A stretch of 64,000 nt of DNA from Phycomyces blakesleeanus NRRL 1555(-) (taxonomy: Eukaryota > Mucoromycota > Mucoromycetes > Mucorales > Phycomycetaceae). Position 1 is the first letter of the stretch, and each line of letters opens with the position of its first letter. A program made the position numbers and the translations under genes. The stretch covers positions 741,776-805,775 of the forward strand of contig NW_017265153.1 in the NCBI RefSeq assembly GCF_001638985.1. The letters are read 5' to 3'. Positions 22,074 to 36,000 of the stretch are shown piece after piece. The notes under the pieces were generated by a model, which searched no databases, was not told where the DNA came from, and worked only from the letters and a program-made list of their open reading frames with translations.

Positions 22074-25000
22074 TTTTTTTTGTTTCGACATCATTTTGTC
22101 ACATAGAAGAATATGTGAGCAAAGACATGCATTATTTTGTAGACTAATTCAATTTCTTCTCCTGTTCTAATATATATATAGTTATTATATTCTACTTGGA
22201 CAGCAATATTCGATTCATTTTAATTTTCTACCAACCTGCCCACTAGAACAAATCCCGGCGGCCATCTAATCGTAGCATGCTTCAAACTCCGAAAAATTCT
22301 AAAGACCGACAATGCGCCTCTAATGCCACTTTTCTGTTACTCTTCTTTATTAGCTACGGATAGAGCTAAGAAACATACAAATACAATCAGTAGAAGTTGA
22401 GAAAAGTATAATTCTATGAATTTTAATTTTTTGGTAAAATATTGAATTTTCGAAAAAAATAAAATAAATAAATTATTATAAATGCCGACTGAAACCGATT
22501 TTACTTTATTTTTATTCTCAATGATTTCACCTATTTATTTTACTGTATTTAGTATTTCTAAATGATATCTATAGCTTATTAATGTGTTCTATATTACAAG
22601 AATTGTATATGTACAGAAAAGCTATATTTATATAATAATAATTTGCACGACTACTTCCATCACGCAATAACAAGTTGTTTCTTTCTTTTTTTGTTTCCAG
22701 AAATTCCGAGGAATCTAAGAAAAGTAGTAAATAATGGAACTGCGATTGTGTGATGTCACAAAAGAAAATCATCAGGATCTTTGTATGGAATTGACATCAG
22801 AGAAATCCAAACGAGTTTTCAAGATCTTTTAAACTTCAATAGATTTAAACAAAGAATTTTTATGCTGTGAATGTCTAAAAAGAAAAAAAAAGTAATAAAG
22901 AGATAATGTCTGAAATTACACATAATAGTATTTGAACATTGGTATGATTAACTAGTGCACATTAACAATCACTCAATGCCCAATATTATCAGAGACATTA
23001 CAGTTGAGGCTATTAGGTAAAAAAAAATGTTTGTGTAGGTGTACTGGGGTCTGGTGTCTTTTGACATAATAAACTATTTGGATAAGCTAAACGGTTTTGA
23101 GCAAATAAAATAAACCCTTTATGAATACAAGTAGAAAAGTAAGATAAATTGACAAAGCTAGACAAGATATTATTAGTGTAGGTGAAAAATGAAAAACTTG
23201 AGTGTGTTGGATTATGAAACCCAAATACATAGTAATATCAATAAAATGTAGATTTACTACAAATATCTTCAGGTTTATCCACTGAAAGAGTATATGGATC
23301 CATTTATAGCTGCTATATTTGATATTAGATACATGAATGAATCACTCTTGACAGGATCACTTGTGGAAGGATATGAACGCAGTAGTTTTTAGCACGTAAC
23401 TTTGATGTAGCATCGATGAGGAATAGAGTAATGTTTGGTTCCGGCCATTGAGGTAAATGGCTTGCCATATGGCACAGAGTAAATCGATAGCGAGTCATTC
23501 GTATTTCACATTTGTATCATTTAACCATCTGCGGTCATTTTTTATACACGTAAAAAAATAGTGTATCTGATACAGGAGGGGGATCAAAAGGGGTTGAACT
23601 GGATGCTGAGTGTTGGAACTTTAGGAAAGTTGTTCTGTGTGCCAGCGACTTGCTCATACATGTTTTATGGGCAACTCTTCTGCATCAACTGTATAGTAAT
23701 ATTTTTAAAGTAAAGCGAAATAAAATAAAATACAATGGTAATATATGTAATAAAACATCTCGAATTCAGAGCTATTCGTTTATATTCTAGAGTAAATTGA
23801 TTTGTGTGTGTATGTGCAGGATGATATTCCCAGAAGCGTCGTATTTGTCAGTCATGATTAATACTACTGTTTCATCTACAGTTTGAGGATTGTACACTTG
23901 TTGATATTGTGGTTCGTAAAACACTACAGAGCAAGACTATTTTAACAATAGCTCCATTTATTCGTGCTATTTGATTTATAATATACATCAGAATTGCTTA
24001 CATTAGCTATCTCTTCACATATGTTAGTGTATAGAGCACTTTAACGTACTATAATTTGTAGGGATAGCAGACAGGACGGGCTGGTATAACCGCAGTATTT
24101 TGTTTATTGTTACTCTTTAACCCATACTTGAGTCTGTAGAAATGTATGTTATAGTATAGTGTAGTATAATGTATTAAAATAAAATTTATAATGAAATATT
24201 TAGTGTGAATTATTATTAACTTTTAAACCCTATTTGACAGCATGGAGAATGTTGTTTGTTCTTTGCTAAGGAATCTAAATAGTAGTTTTATGACTTTTTT
24301 TAGGCTTCACATAACAATTCTTGTTGGATTTTCACCTACGGCCAGTTAATTGACAAGAAAGACATTATTTTATTTTATTAGTTCTCGTACTTAATGAAAC
24401 AGATAACTATTATATGCTTTCCAGATTATTGAATTTACAATCAATATAAAGAACTGGTTAATAAATAGAATTATTTTCATCAAAATACCAAATTAAATAC
24501 AGAAAATCGACTATATATCTAAATCGGTTAAGCAAAGACTTTTTAAGTGTGTAATTAATATGATGAGGCATGTAAATATCCACTATTCAAAGAGTATTTA
24601 GCATTGATTGCTCATATTAACAAAAAAAAAGGTCAATTATTTTCATTCTAAATCCCCACTCCCATTAGTATTGACATTTGGACTATTTCTCCAAAATAAA
24701 ATGAAAATACGTATGCCAAAATGTAGTTTAATTGCGAGTAGCAGGCTCTACAGTCTTTTAGTATAGAGTACTTTCAAGATAATCTAAAGAAATTATGATA
24801 ATCTTTGATATAAACCTGTGTTCTGTGTGTCATTTTTGCGGTTTAGATACTAAATGATGTGATTAAAAACTAATATATGTTTGTCGATAGACAGAATTTG
24901 AGTAGTAATTAAAATATCCGCATAAAACCTCAAAGCATATACGAAGTAAAAGAAAAAAGGGTAGTGACTTTGACAGACACTCTTAAAATGGACGGCTGTG

Positions 25001-25524
25001 TAATATATACCATGATATTTTATATTGCCCTTTGAGAGAAAAGAAAAATACATAGGATACTTTTTATTTGTTCCATTAAATAGCATACTTGAAGTCTTTG
25101 TTTCAGATTTATTAATTAAAATTATGATAGTAAATTGGTGTAAAGAAGTAAAAAAGAAAAAAAAAAATGGGAAAATTTAAATTAATAAGGGCATTTTTTC
25201 TTTTTTTTTGGGGGGTTAAATACCTGTCTCCAAGGTGTATATGTGCAGTGTATACATCCCAGTCTTTCTTCACATATAGACGCACAAACCAGCTTGTCCA
25301 CCGATATCTTGGCTGTACCATTATAAAATATAGAGTATAAGGTGGTTTGCTTTTTATGTCTTCTTGTAGACTGTGTAGAGGCTCATTGGTAAATTAGAGC
25401 CTATGACTTCCTACAAACAAAAGTCTTTTTTTTTTGTAAGGGGGCTGGGCCTCAAAAATTTTATTGAGCTTAACAATTCTAAGAGGAAGACGAAGTCACA
25501 ATCCTTTTTTTTGGATATTTTTTA

Positions 25525-26060
25525 ACAGCTTACGTGTACCCACCTATAAGAGAAAGAAACATAGTAGGCCAATCGACAGTGACACTACTACCCATACAGA
25601 GATTGAAATACCATCTAGTGTTTACGCAATACTGCTAAGAGAGAACTGTCTATCAAAAATAACCGTTACTGAGCCGCAACAAAAACAAAGAAAAAAATCC
25701 TTTCTAACGATGCCTTGAATCTTCTTTTTACATACCTCATCCCTTTCGGGAATCCTCAGTCAAACCTCCATGCCTACATTGACTTTACAAATTTACTGGG
25801 ATTGACACCAACTTTACAATACTATTAAAACTAACACCAGTAACCATAGCATATTTCTTTTTTTTTGACACGTACCAACATCAACTTTAAAACGCTATCA
25901 AAATTGACACCAACAACAACTATATTTAATTTTTTTTTTTTGGGCGTACCAACACCAACACAATGCTATCAAGATTGACACCGCCAACCACTATATTCAA
26001 TTCTTTTTTTGGGCATACCAACACCAACACAAAGATATCAAAATTTGCACAGAGAACGAA
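25525..26060. repeat. diverged relative of the 3-kb unit with its own minisatellite
   Basis: The left part (about 25525-25770) aligns with 10690-10920 of unit 1. Shared landmarks include GTGTACCCAC, ACCCATAC, AGAGAGAACTGT against AGAGAGGACTGT, AACGATG(G/C)CTTGAATCTTC and the ATCC(C) run after it. The right part (about 25840-26060) is a degenerate tandem repeat of about 70 bp with a T-run, GTACCAACA(C)CAAC, a GCTATCAAAATTGAC core and CAACCACTATAT, parallel to the 74-bp monomer (T-run, GTACTAACAACAAC, CTCTCAAAGGCGAC, CGCCACTCTAT). Same architecture, much older. Confidence 0.65.
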
Positions 26061-26879
26061 ACCATTCATAATATTTTTTTTTGTAATATGTATTGGAGGT
26101 AATGTATTTAAAGGCGAAAAAGCTAGAGAATAGCCAAAGCTGATTTAGCTTCGAATATTATAATGTCTAATGTAGATGGAACTGCTATATGATTAAGGAC
26201 AAATTCAATATCAAGAATAAGTTGTAAGTGGCCGCTCGATATGGATATCTAGTGTGTGGCATTGGCTACGCTGATTGAGTGTATGTATGATCTATTAGGT
26301 TAAATAAATGGCGAATAAGGTGTCTAGTTCAGGGAATATTCCCTGGATGGCGACGAGGACGACGAAGATAACCCCGTGAGTAGCCATATACGTATCCATA
26401 GCTGACCTTCAACTGTTAATACGCTATTGATTTAGGTACTAGAGCCTCAAAAGTGATGGTGATAGCTATAATGATTGAATATTAGAGATTGAGTGGGATC
26501 AGTTTCGTGGCTCATATTAGCATGAGGATATATCCAGAGGTCTGCGATATACAATACAGTGGATAATATAGTGGCTGAATTAAACATACCCGAAACTAAC
26601 AAATAAGCTAAAGTATGCCGAGTTGCTAATGTTGTTAATTGGGATAGATGATGAGAAGTGATAACGTTATGCTAGTGTTATGTGATTCCTTGCAGCCACA
26701 GGATAAGTAGCAAATGTAAGTACGGTAAGATCAAGTTGTAGTTAAAAGAGGCAGTAATTAAATGTTCAGAGAGTCTTGTTCACTTCTATCCTATGAGGAA
26801 ACGTGGAGCCCTGATACTTGTCTTGACTGTGAGTACTAGACGAAAGCAAATTACGTTATTTAAATTTTCAAATAGCACT
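26061..26879. other. no gene recognised
   Basis: Between the old repeat relative and the long array. Stops in all frames; no repeat monomer, RNA or coding motif that I can identify. Confidence 0.5.
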
Positions 26880-29800
26880 GTATACGTTTAGTCTATAATG
26901 GAGGCAAAAACTTGATCCTTTAAATCAATTGGAAATACACTACTGAAATTAACACATTAATAAAAGAAATAATTTAAAAAACACTTGTATATCTTTAAAC
27001 AATGATGGGGAGCACAAATTTGTTACTTGATCCTTGATATCAAATACATAAAAAAGATATAGGTGTCGGTGAATTTCTCAAAAGCCTTTTATATCTTTAA
27101 CCAGCTTAAATTATTTGGCTTCAACTACACATATACTTCTTATATAAAGCAAGTAGTACTGAGTGGTCAAAAATTGTTGTATACCTAGAATCCATACCTA
27201 AAACTAAAGTTTTAATGTTTAGCATTAAATATGACCGTAAGGTCCTATAGAAACAGCATAAAGTAGTTATTGAAACAAATACATATCCAGGTATATGATA
27301 CTCGAGCCCGAAATCTTGATCCTTGGGGTTATCTGTTTAAAATAATATACAAAAATAATTTGTAGTAATATATTCAAAGAAACTGGTATACCTGTAACCC
27401 TTGATAGAGATTGAGTTTTTTAGCGTTGGATTTTACTGTCGAAATAGTAAAAAAAAGACAAATATAGCTGTGGCCCACAATAGAGAGTAGAATACTGATA
27501 CCTGGTATCGGCTGTAAAAAAAAATTAGTAAATACAATTTTCAGTGAGAAAATTTTAAAAACCCCTCCTATGTCTTTAATCCTTAATAAAGAATAGAACC
27601 ATGATAATTGACCTAAACTACGAAGAGAAAAAAAAATAAGCAAATACAAGCATCATTCAAAGAAAAATGGGCAACTAAACAATGTATACCTGTAACATAT
27701 GAATAAGAGTTAGACAATGATCTTTGACACCAACTGTGAAATTATAAGTATTTATAACCATCAGTGAATAGATTCACAAAGAGACTTGTATACCTACGGC
27801 CCATGATGTAGAGCAGAGCCATAAATTTTGGACTTGGCGATTAAAAGACTAGACAAATAAAAGCGACAAGTATTAACTGCTTAAAGAGTCATGTATACAT
27901 ATAGCCCAAAATGGGCAGCGGAATATTGATCGTTCGCCCTGGTGGTAAATAGACTAAAAAAAGAAAGCCAACAATAAGTATATGTTCAAAAAGAAATATA
28001 TACCTGTGATCATGAATAAATATTCAAAACTTGATCGTTGGCTTAAAATATAAAAAAAAAAGCTAGACAAAATAATAGTTGATAGCTAAATACTAAACGA
28101 GACACGTGTATCTCATACCCTGGATGTATGGTAGAACCTTAATCGTTGGTTTTGACTATGTCAAGATAACTAAAAACAACAACCAGTAAGTAGATGCTCA
28201 ATATATATATATATACTGGAGAACCTGGACGGGCAACAGAGGCTTTATAGTTTGGCTTTGACTGTGTAAACACTAGAATAATCTAATTGATAGTAAGAAA
28301 ATATTTAAAGAGCTTTGTATACCTGAAGATTTTTATGGAGAGTGAAACCTTGATCGCTGGTCTTTGCCGTAAAAAGTATGGGAATATACAGCTTAAAGTA
28401 ACTAAAGGCTCAAAGAGACTTGTATGTCTATGACTGTAGGAAAATATCGGAATATTAATCGTTGGTCTTTACTATGAAAACACTAGAAAAATACACCTAA
28501 TAGTAAGTAAATTCTCGGAAATATATATACCTATGATTGGAGATGTAGGTCAAAACCGTGACTGTTGACATGAGCTGTGAAGATTCTGGACATATAAAAC
28601 AGGCTGTAAGTAAATGGTGTAATAAAGATGTATGCCTGTAGCCCTGGATGGAAATCGGAAGCCTAATCGTTGGTATGAACTGTGAAATTACTAGAAAAAT
28701 TAAAACTGATAGTAAGAACATATTCCAATAAAAAAACCTTGTATGTCTATAAGCCTTGATGGAGACTAGAGCCGTGAGGACTAGCATAGAATGTAAAAAA
28801 GAAAAAGAAAAAGAAAAGATTAAATAGATAGAATCAGTAGTAAAGTAATATTTTAATACACTTATATATCTAAGACGTTGAATTAATAGCAGGATCTTGA
28901 TCGTTGACCAGGACTCTAAAAACGCTTGATAAATGTCATTGGCTGTAAAAAAGTAATCTAAGAATCTTATATACCTTTACCCAATAATGTTGAGTGAAAA
29001 CTTGATAATGACCAAAGACTTGATCAATGGACTTGAATGTGCAAACGCCAGATAAATTCAGTCGATATTAAAAAAAATCAAAGATACATGGATATCTTCA
29101 ACCCTTCCCGGAAAGCTGAAGCTTGATCGTTGGACTCGGATTTAAAATACTAATCAAATATAATCGATAATAAATAAATGCTCAAAATAAACGGTGATAC
29201 CTGTGGCTCATGGTTGAGAGTAGGAAATTTATCCCTTGACCTATATATTAAAAGCAATAGGCAATAGCAGTCGGCAGTCCTAAAAGGGCAATTATACTTG
29301 AATGTCTGTGAACCTGGGTGGAGACTAAAATCTTGATCCTTGGTGTGGACTATGGTATGACTAGATAAATATGATGGATGACAGAAAGATATTCAAAGGA
29401 GGGTGTACGCCTGTTACCTCAACGAATAGCAGAAACTTGATCATCAGCGTTGACTGTAAAATTATTAGACAATTTCAACAAGCAGTGATTAACTATTAAA
29501 AAAAAAGCATATATACCTTTTACCCCAGATGAGCAGCGGAATCTCAATTAGTAGCCTTGACTATGAAAAGACTAGACAAATATAGCAGACACCAAGCAAA
29601 TGCTCAAAGAGGTATATATACCAGTAACCCTGCATGAACTATGGAATCTTGGGTGTTGGCCTCAATTGTGAAAAGACTACCGAACTAAAGCTGGTAATAG
29701 GTAAATACCCAAAGATACTGGTATACCTAACATCCAAGAAGGAGAGTGGCATCTTGATTGTTGGCCTTTTCTGCGAGTAGACTAAAGAAACACAATTGGC

Positions 29801-32250
29801 AGTAAGTAAATACTAAAAAGTGGCAGTATATCAGTGATTTTTGACGGGGATTTGAACCTTGACTGTTGAATTGAACTGTAAAAAGACTGCTTCAAGCAGC
29901 TAGCAATATGTTAATGGGTAAAGAAAGCCACTTGTATCCCTGTAAATCTATGCGGAAATCGGGTTCTTGATCTTTGGTCTCGACTGTATAAAGTCTGAAT
30001 AAAGCAACTAGTAGTAAGTAAATGCTAAAAAGGCATGTATACCTTAACCCTATTTTTTGAAGTGCAACCTTGATTCTCGGCATGGACTGTCAAAGATTAA
30101 AAAGATTCAACCAGTGAAGAATAAATGCTAAAATGTGCGTGTGTACCTAGAACCTTGAATGGATAGAAAGAACATGATCATTTCGCCTTGACTATGTAAA
30201 CGCTAGGAAAATCTAATTTTTAGTAAATTGCTTAAAGATTCTTGTATACCTGCGACCTTTGATGTAGAGCTGAGCATTGAACGCTTGCTACGGAGAAGAA
30301 AGGGTTAGAACAAAACAACTGATAGTACCTAAAAAGTCAAAGAGACTTTTATACCTGTGAGCCCAAAAGAATATCAAAGCTTTGATCGTTGGCTTGGGCT
30401 GTAAAAACATTATGCAAATATATAGTAAGTAGATTTTTTGGCAGATTTTTATACCTGTCCCCCCCGGATAGACAACTCATATTAATTGTGGGCCTTTCCT
30501 GTAAAAAGACTAGAAAATATAATAGCTAGTAAGTAAGGGTTCACATAGTCATGTATACCTTTAATCCTTAATGGAGATTAAAAACCCGATTGCTGGCTTA
30601 AACTATAAAAAAGCTAGACAAAATAATAAGTGATACGTGAGTACTAAATGAGACCTGTATACTTCGGGCACTAGGTAGATAGCAAAACTTTGGTAATTCA
30701 GTTTGACTAAATAAAAATTACTCGAAACAACAAGCAGTAAGTAAACAATCAGGTGCGTACGTATACTTGTTACCCTAGAGGACAGTAAACCAGGATCGAT
30801 TGGCCTTGGCTGTGTAAAATTAAAAAATAATAATTAATTAATTAATAAATAGTAAAATAATACTTAAAAATATTTTTTAAACCTATGGCCTTAGATGGAG
30901 AGTAGATGCTTATTATTTAGCATAGACATTAATGAAATTAGAAAAATCAAACAAGCGTTATGCCAAGGCTAAAAGAGAATTGTATACCTGTAACCGTGGA
31001 TGAAGAAGAAATCCTTGTTCTTCGACCTGGGCGGTGAAAACACTAGACAAAAAAAAAACAAGCGATAAGTAGAAACCCAAAGAAAAGTGTATACCTGTCA
31101 TACTGGATGGAGATCGAATCCTTGATGGTTGCCCTTGACAGTAAAAACAATAGACGGATAAAAAAAAGCCAATAATCAACGGCCCAACGAAAAATATATA
31201 TCTGCAAGTCTGGATGAATATCAAGTCCTAGTTCTTCGGCCTAAACCGTATAGGCACTAGACATATAAAACTAAAAGTTAGTAAAGACGCAAACATATTT
31301 GTATACCTGTCACTCTGGATAGGGCTCGGATTCGGAATCATTGGCATAGACAGTAAAGGCACTTGACAAAAAAAAGACACATTAAATAAAAGCACTTGTC
31401 AGATTTGTATACCTGTAAAACTTGATGGAAACCGGATCCTTGAGTGTTGAATTTGACTGTAAAGTCACGAGAAAAAATACAGTTTGCAGCAAGTCAAAAA
31501 TCAAAGAGATGTGTAACACTATATCCCAATATGGAGACCGGGTTCTTGCTCGTTACCCTTGACTGCAAGGACACTAGAGAAACAAAAACAATTATAAGTA
31601 ACGGCCCAATAACATTTTTATATCTGTAATTCTCGGCGGATACCAGATGATTGGTCGTTGGCCTTGACTTTAAGGACAGTAGAAAATTAAAACCGACAGT
31701 AAGTAAAATCCCAAAGAGAAGTGTATACCTGTAACACTGGACGGATATAGGATCCATGATGGCTGGCTTGGACTGTGAAGCCAGTAGAGAAATAAAGCCA
31801 ACAGTAACTAAAGGCCGAACTAGATGTATATACCTGTCGCACTGGAAGGAAAACAAAATTTTCATTGTGTAGCCGGATCGTAAACACACTAGGCCAATAC
31901 GAAAGAAAGCATGTAAAGACAGAGAGAAAAGTGTGTACCCATAACCTTGATTTGAAATCAGATCTTTGATATTTGAACTTTAAGGAAAAAAACACTAGAA
32001 ATATATAAATGACAGTAAGTAAAAGCTCAAGAAGACTTGTTTACCTGTGGCCCAAATTTGAGTTTTGATCCTTGCTGTTTGGCCTGGAGAGTAAAAACAA
32101 TAGTCATATATACTTCTAGGCTAGTAATGGCCAAGAACGACTTGTATACCCTCCATAATGGATGTATATTTGATCATCGTTCTTTGCCATCAAAAGAAAG
32201 TATAAATAAAGAGTACAGTTTGTTTTAAGTAAAGGTTCAAAGGAAACTTG
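26880..32250. repeat. array part A: old, diverged monomers
   Basis: Monomers differ widely from each other. Typical plus-strand core: TATACCTGTAACCC, then a GATGGAGATCGGA-like part, CTTGATCGTTGGCCTTGA, CTGTAAAAAGACTAG. Implied minus-strand exon mostly 44 nt. Confidence 0.8.
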
Positions 32251-34545
32251 GTTAGCTATAACAATTCATGAAAATCGGATCCTGATAATTGCCGTGGATG
32301 AGTAGACACTAGAAATATATAAAATCCAATGAGTAATTGCTCATCGAGTTTTTGTATACCTATAGCCACGGACTGAATCCGGATCCGTGAAGCATGATCT
32401 TGGTGGATTCAACACTAGAAATAAATAAAGCCGAGTGTTATTGCTCATCGATTTTTGTTATACCTATAACCATATAACGGGAGATCGGCACCTTGAAGCT
32501 CGACCTGGATGGCCGGAGACTAGAACTAGATTAAAATAATGAGTATATGCCCATAATGCTTTTTATACCTATAACCATGGCGGGGAGATCAGAACCTTGA
32601 TGCTTGACCTGGATAGCTGGAGACTGGAGATATATTACAGCTAGTGAGTATACGGGCATAACTTTTTTTTTTACACTTATAACCATCGGCTGGCGATCAA
32701 AGCCTTGATGCTTGACCTGGATGACTGCATACTAGAAATATATTAAAGCTAGTGAGTATATGCCCATAATGTTGTTTTATACCTATAAACATGGAGGGGT
32801 GATCAGGTCCTTGACGCTTGATCTGAATGGCTGGAGGCTAGAAATTAATATCAAAACTAGTGAGTAAATGACAATAACGATTTGTTATACCTATAACCAT
32901 GGACGGGTGATCGGAACCTTGATGCTTGACATGAATGACTGAACACTAGAAATATAGTAAAGCTAGTGAGTATATGCCCATAATGTTTTTTTATACCTAT
33001 AACTATAGACGGGCTATCAGACCCTTGATGCTTGTCCTAGATGACTGAACACTAGAACTAGATTAAAATGATGAGTATATGCTCATAATGCTTTTTATAC
33101 CTATAACCATGGCGGGGAGATCAGAACCTTGATGCTTGACCTGGATAGCTGGAGACTGGAGATATATTACAGCTAGTGAATATAGGCCCATAATGTTTTT
33201 TTATACCTATAACCATTGACGGGCGATCGGAACCATGATGCTTGACCTGGATGGCTGAAAACTAGAAATATATTAAATCTAGTGAATATATGCCCATACC
33301 ATTTTGTTATACCTATCACCATGCACGGGCGATCAGAATCTTGATGCTTGACCTGGATGGCTGGAGACTAGAACTAGATTAAAAAAATGAGTATATGCAC
33401 ATAATGCTTTTTGTACTTATAACCATGGGCGGGCGATAGGGTCCTTGATGCTTGACCTGGATAACTGAACACTAGAAAAATATTAAAGCTAGTGAGTATA
33501 GGCCCATAATGTTTTTATACCTATAATCTTTGACGGGCGATCGGAACCTTGATGCTTGACCTGGATGGCTGAACACTAGAAATATATTAAAGCTAGTGAA
33601 TATATGCCCATAACATTTTGTTATACCTACCACCATGGACGGGCGAGTAGAACCTTGATGCTTGACCTGGATGGCTGGAGACTAGAACTAGATTAAAACT
33701 AGTGAGTATACGCCCATAATGTTGTTTTATACCTTTAACCATGGATTGGCGATCAGAACCTAGATGCTTGACCTGGATGACTGAACACTAGACATATATT
33801 AACGCTAGTGAGTATATGTCCCTAACGTTTTGTTATACCTGTAAACATGGTTGGGAGATTGGAACCTTGACGACTGACATCGATGGCTGAACACTAGAAA
33901 TATATTAAAACTAGTGAGTATATTCCCATAACGTTTTGTTATACCTATAACCATGGACGGGAGATCAGAATCCTGTTGATTGACCTGGATGACGGAACAC
34001 TAAAAACATATTAAAACCAGTGAGTATATTTCCATATTGTTTTGATATACCTAGAACCATAGCTGGAAGATCGGAACCTTGACGCCTAACATCGATGGCT
34101 GAACATTATAAATATATTAAAACTAGTGAGTATATTCCCACAACGTTTTGTTATACCTATAACCATGGACGGGAGATCAGAATCCTGTTGATTGACCTGG
34201 ATGACTGAACACTAAAATCATATTAAGACCAGTGAGTATATTTCCATAATGTTTTGTTATACCTATAACCTTGGCTGGAAGATCGCAACCTTGACGCCTG
34301 ATATCGATGGCTGAACACTATAAATATATTATAACTAGTGACTATATTCCCACAACGATTTGTTATACCTATACCCATTGCCGGGAAATCGGGTCCTTGA
34401 CACTTGACCTGGATGGCTGAAACTAGTAATAGATAAAAGCTAGTGAGTAAATGCACATATGGTTTTGTTATAACTATGACCATAGCTGGGAGATCGGAAC
34501 ATTGATGCTTTTCTTGGATGGATTGGATACTACAAATATACAAAA
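32250..34545. repeat. array part B: intermediate monomers
   Basis: More uniform. Core: TATACCTATAACCATGGACG, GGCGATCGGAACCTTGATGC, TTGACCTGGATGGCTGAACA, CTAGAAATATATTAAAGC, TAGTGAGTATATGCCCATAA. Implied exon 40 nt. Confidence 0.85.
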
Positions 34546-36000
34546 ACAAGTGGGTAACTGCTCATCGAGTTTTGATGTACCTGAAAACCGTGGACCTTGA
34601 CCTGGACCTTGAAGCTTGACCTGGATGAAATGGATACTACAAATATACAAAAACAAGTGAGTAACTGCGCATCGAGTTTTGATATACCTGAAACCGTGGA
34701 CTTTGATCTGAAAACCGTGGACCTTGACCTGAACCTTGAAGCTTGACCTGGATGGAATGGATACTACAAATATACAAAAACAAGTGAGTAAATGCCCATC
34801 GAGTTTTGATATACCTGAAACGGTGGACCTTGACTTGAACCTTGAAGCTTGACCTGGATGGAATGGATAGTACAAATATACAAAAACAAATGAGTAACTG
34901 CTCATCGAGGTTTGATATACCTGAAAACCGTGGACTCTGATCGGATCCTTGATGCTTGACCTGGATGGAATTTGATACTAAAAATATACAAAAACAAGTG
35001 AGTAACTACTCATCGAGTTTTGATATACCTGAAACCGTGGACTTTGACGTGGACCTTGAAGCTTGACCTGGATGGAATGGATACTACAAATATACAAAAA
35101 CAAGTGAGTAACTGTTCATCGAGTTTTGATATACCTGAAAACCGTGGACCTTGACCTGGACCTTGAAGCTTGACCTGGATGGAATGGATACTACAAATAT
35201 ACAAAAAAAATGAGTAACTGCTCATAGAGTTTTGATATACCTGAAACGGTGGACCTTGACTTGAACCTTGAAGCTTGACCTGGATGGAATGGATAGTTCA
35301 AATATACAAAAACAAATGAGTAACTGCTCATCGAGGTTTGATATACCTGAAAACCGTGGACCTTGACCTGGACCTTGACGCTTGACCTGGATGGAATGGA
35401 TACTACAAATATACAAAAACAAGTGAGTAAATGCCCATCGAGTTTTGATATACCTGAAACGGTGGACCTTGACTTGAACCTTGAAGCTTGACCTGGATGG
35501 AATGGATAGTTCAAATATACAAAAACAAATGAGTAACTGCTCATCTAGGTTTGATATACATGAAAACCATGGACTCTGATCGGATCCTTGATGCTTGACC
35601 TGGATGGAATTTGATACTACAAATATACAAAAACAAGTGAGTAACTGCTCATCGAGTTTTGATATACCTGAAACCGTGGACCTCGACCTGAATCCGTTGA
35701 CCTTGACCTGAACCTTGAAGCTTGACCTGGATGGAATGAATACTACAAATATACAAAAACAAATGAGTAACTGCTCATAGAGTTTTGATATACTTGATAA
35801 CCGTGGACCTTGACCTGAACCTTGAAGCTTGACCTGGATGGAATGGATACTACAAATATACAAAAACAAGTGAGTAACTGCTCATAGAGTTTTGATATAC
35901 CTGATAACCGTGGACTCTGATCGGATCCCTGATGCTTGACCTGGACGGAAGGCACTAGAAGCATACAAAAGACAATGAGCATATGCTCCTCGAGTCTTGG
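34545..36000. repeat. array part C: young, homogeneous monomers
   Basis: Nearly identical monomers. Core: GATATACCTGAAAACCGTGG, ACCTTGACCTGGACCTTGAA, GCTTGACCTGGATGGAATGG, ATACTACAAATATACAAAAA, CAAGTGAGTAACTGCTCATC. Implied exons 39 or 40 nt, and one of 60 nt from an internal duplication near 34690-34750. Two weakly related A-type monomers close the array (36000-36185). Confidence 0.88.

Larger units (their letters stand above)
21137..25524. other. gene-poor AT-rich region
   Basis: Begins at the sharp break of repeat unit 5. Contains a tRNA-like relic (21324-21400) and an inverted-repeat element (21949-22073). Otherwise no exon with recognisable protein content was found on either strand. 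Open frames near 22.6, 24.9 and 25.2 kb are short and low in complexity. Confidence 0.55.

Noticed and set aside
25112..25321. Minus-strand frame starting MVQPRYRWTSWFVRLYV
   Set aside because: The first 35 residues look protein-like, but the rest is poly-Lys/Phe from A/T runs and no partner exon exists.
34223..35544. Several overlapping 70-143-codon frames in the array
   Set aside because: Same artefact as above; no consistent frame across monomers.
35222..35869. 215-codon minus-strand open frame in array part C
   Set aside because: Generated by the ~105-bp (35-codon) period. The same motif appears in three frames in turn, and it reads through the implied introns.
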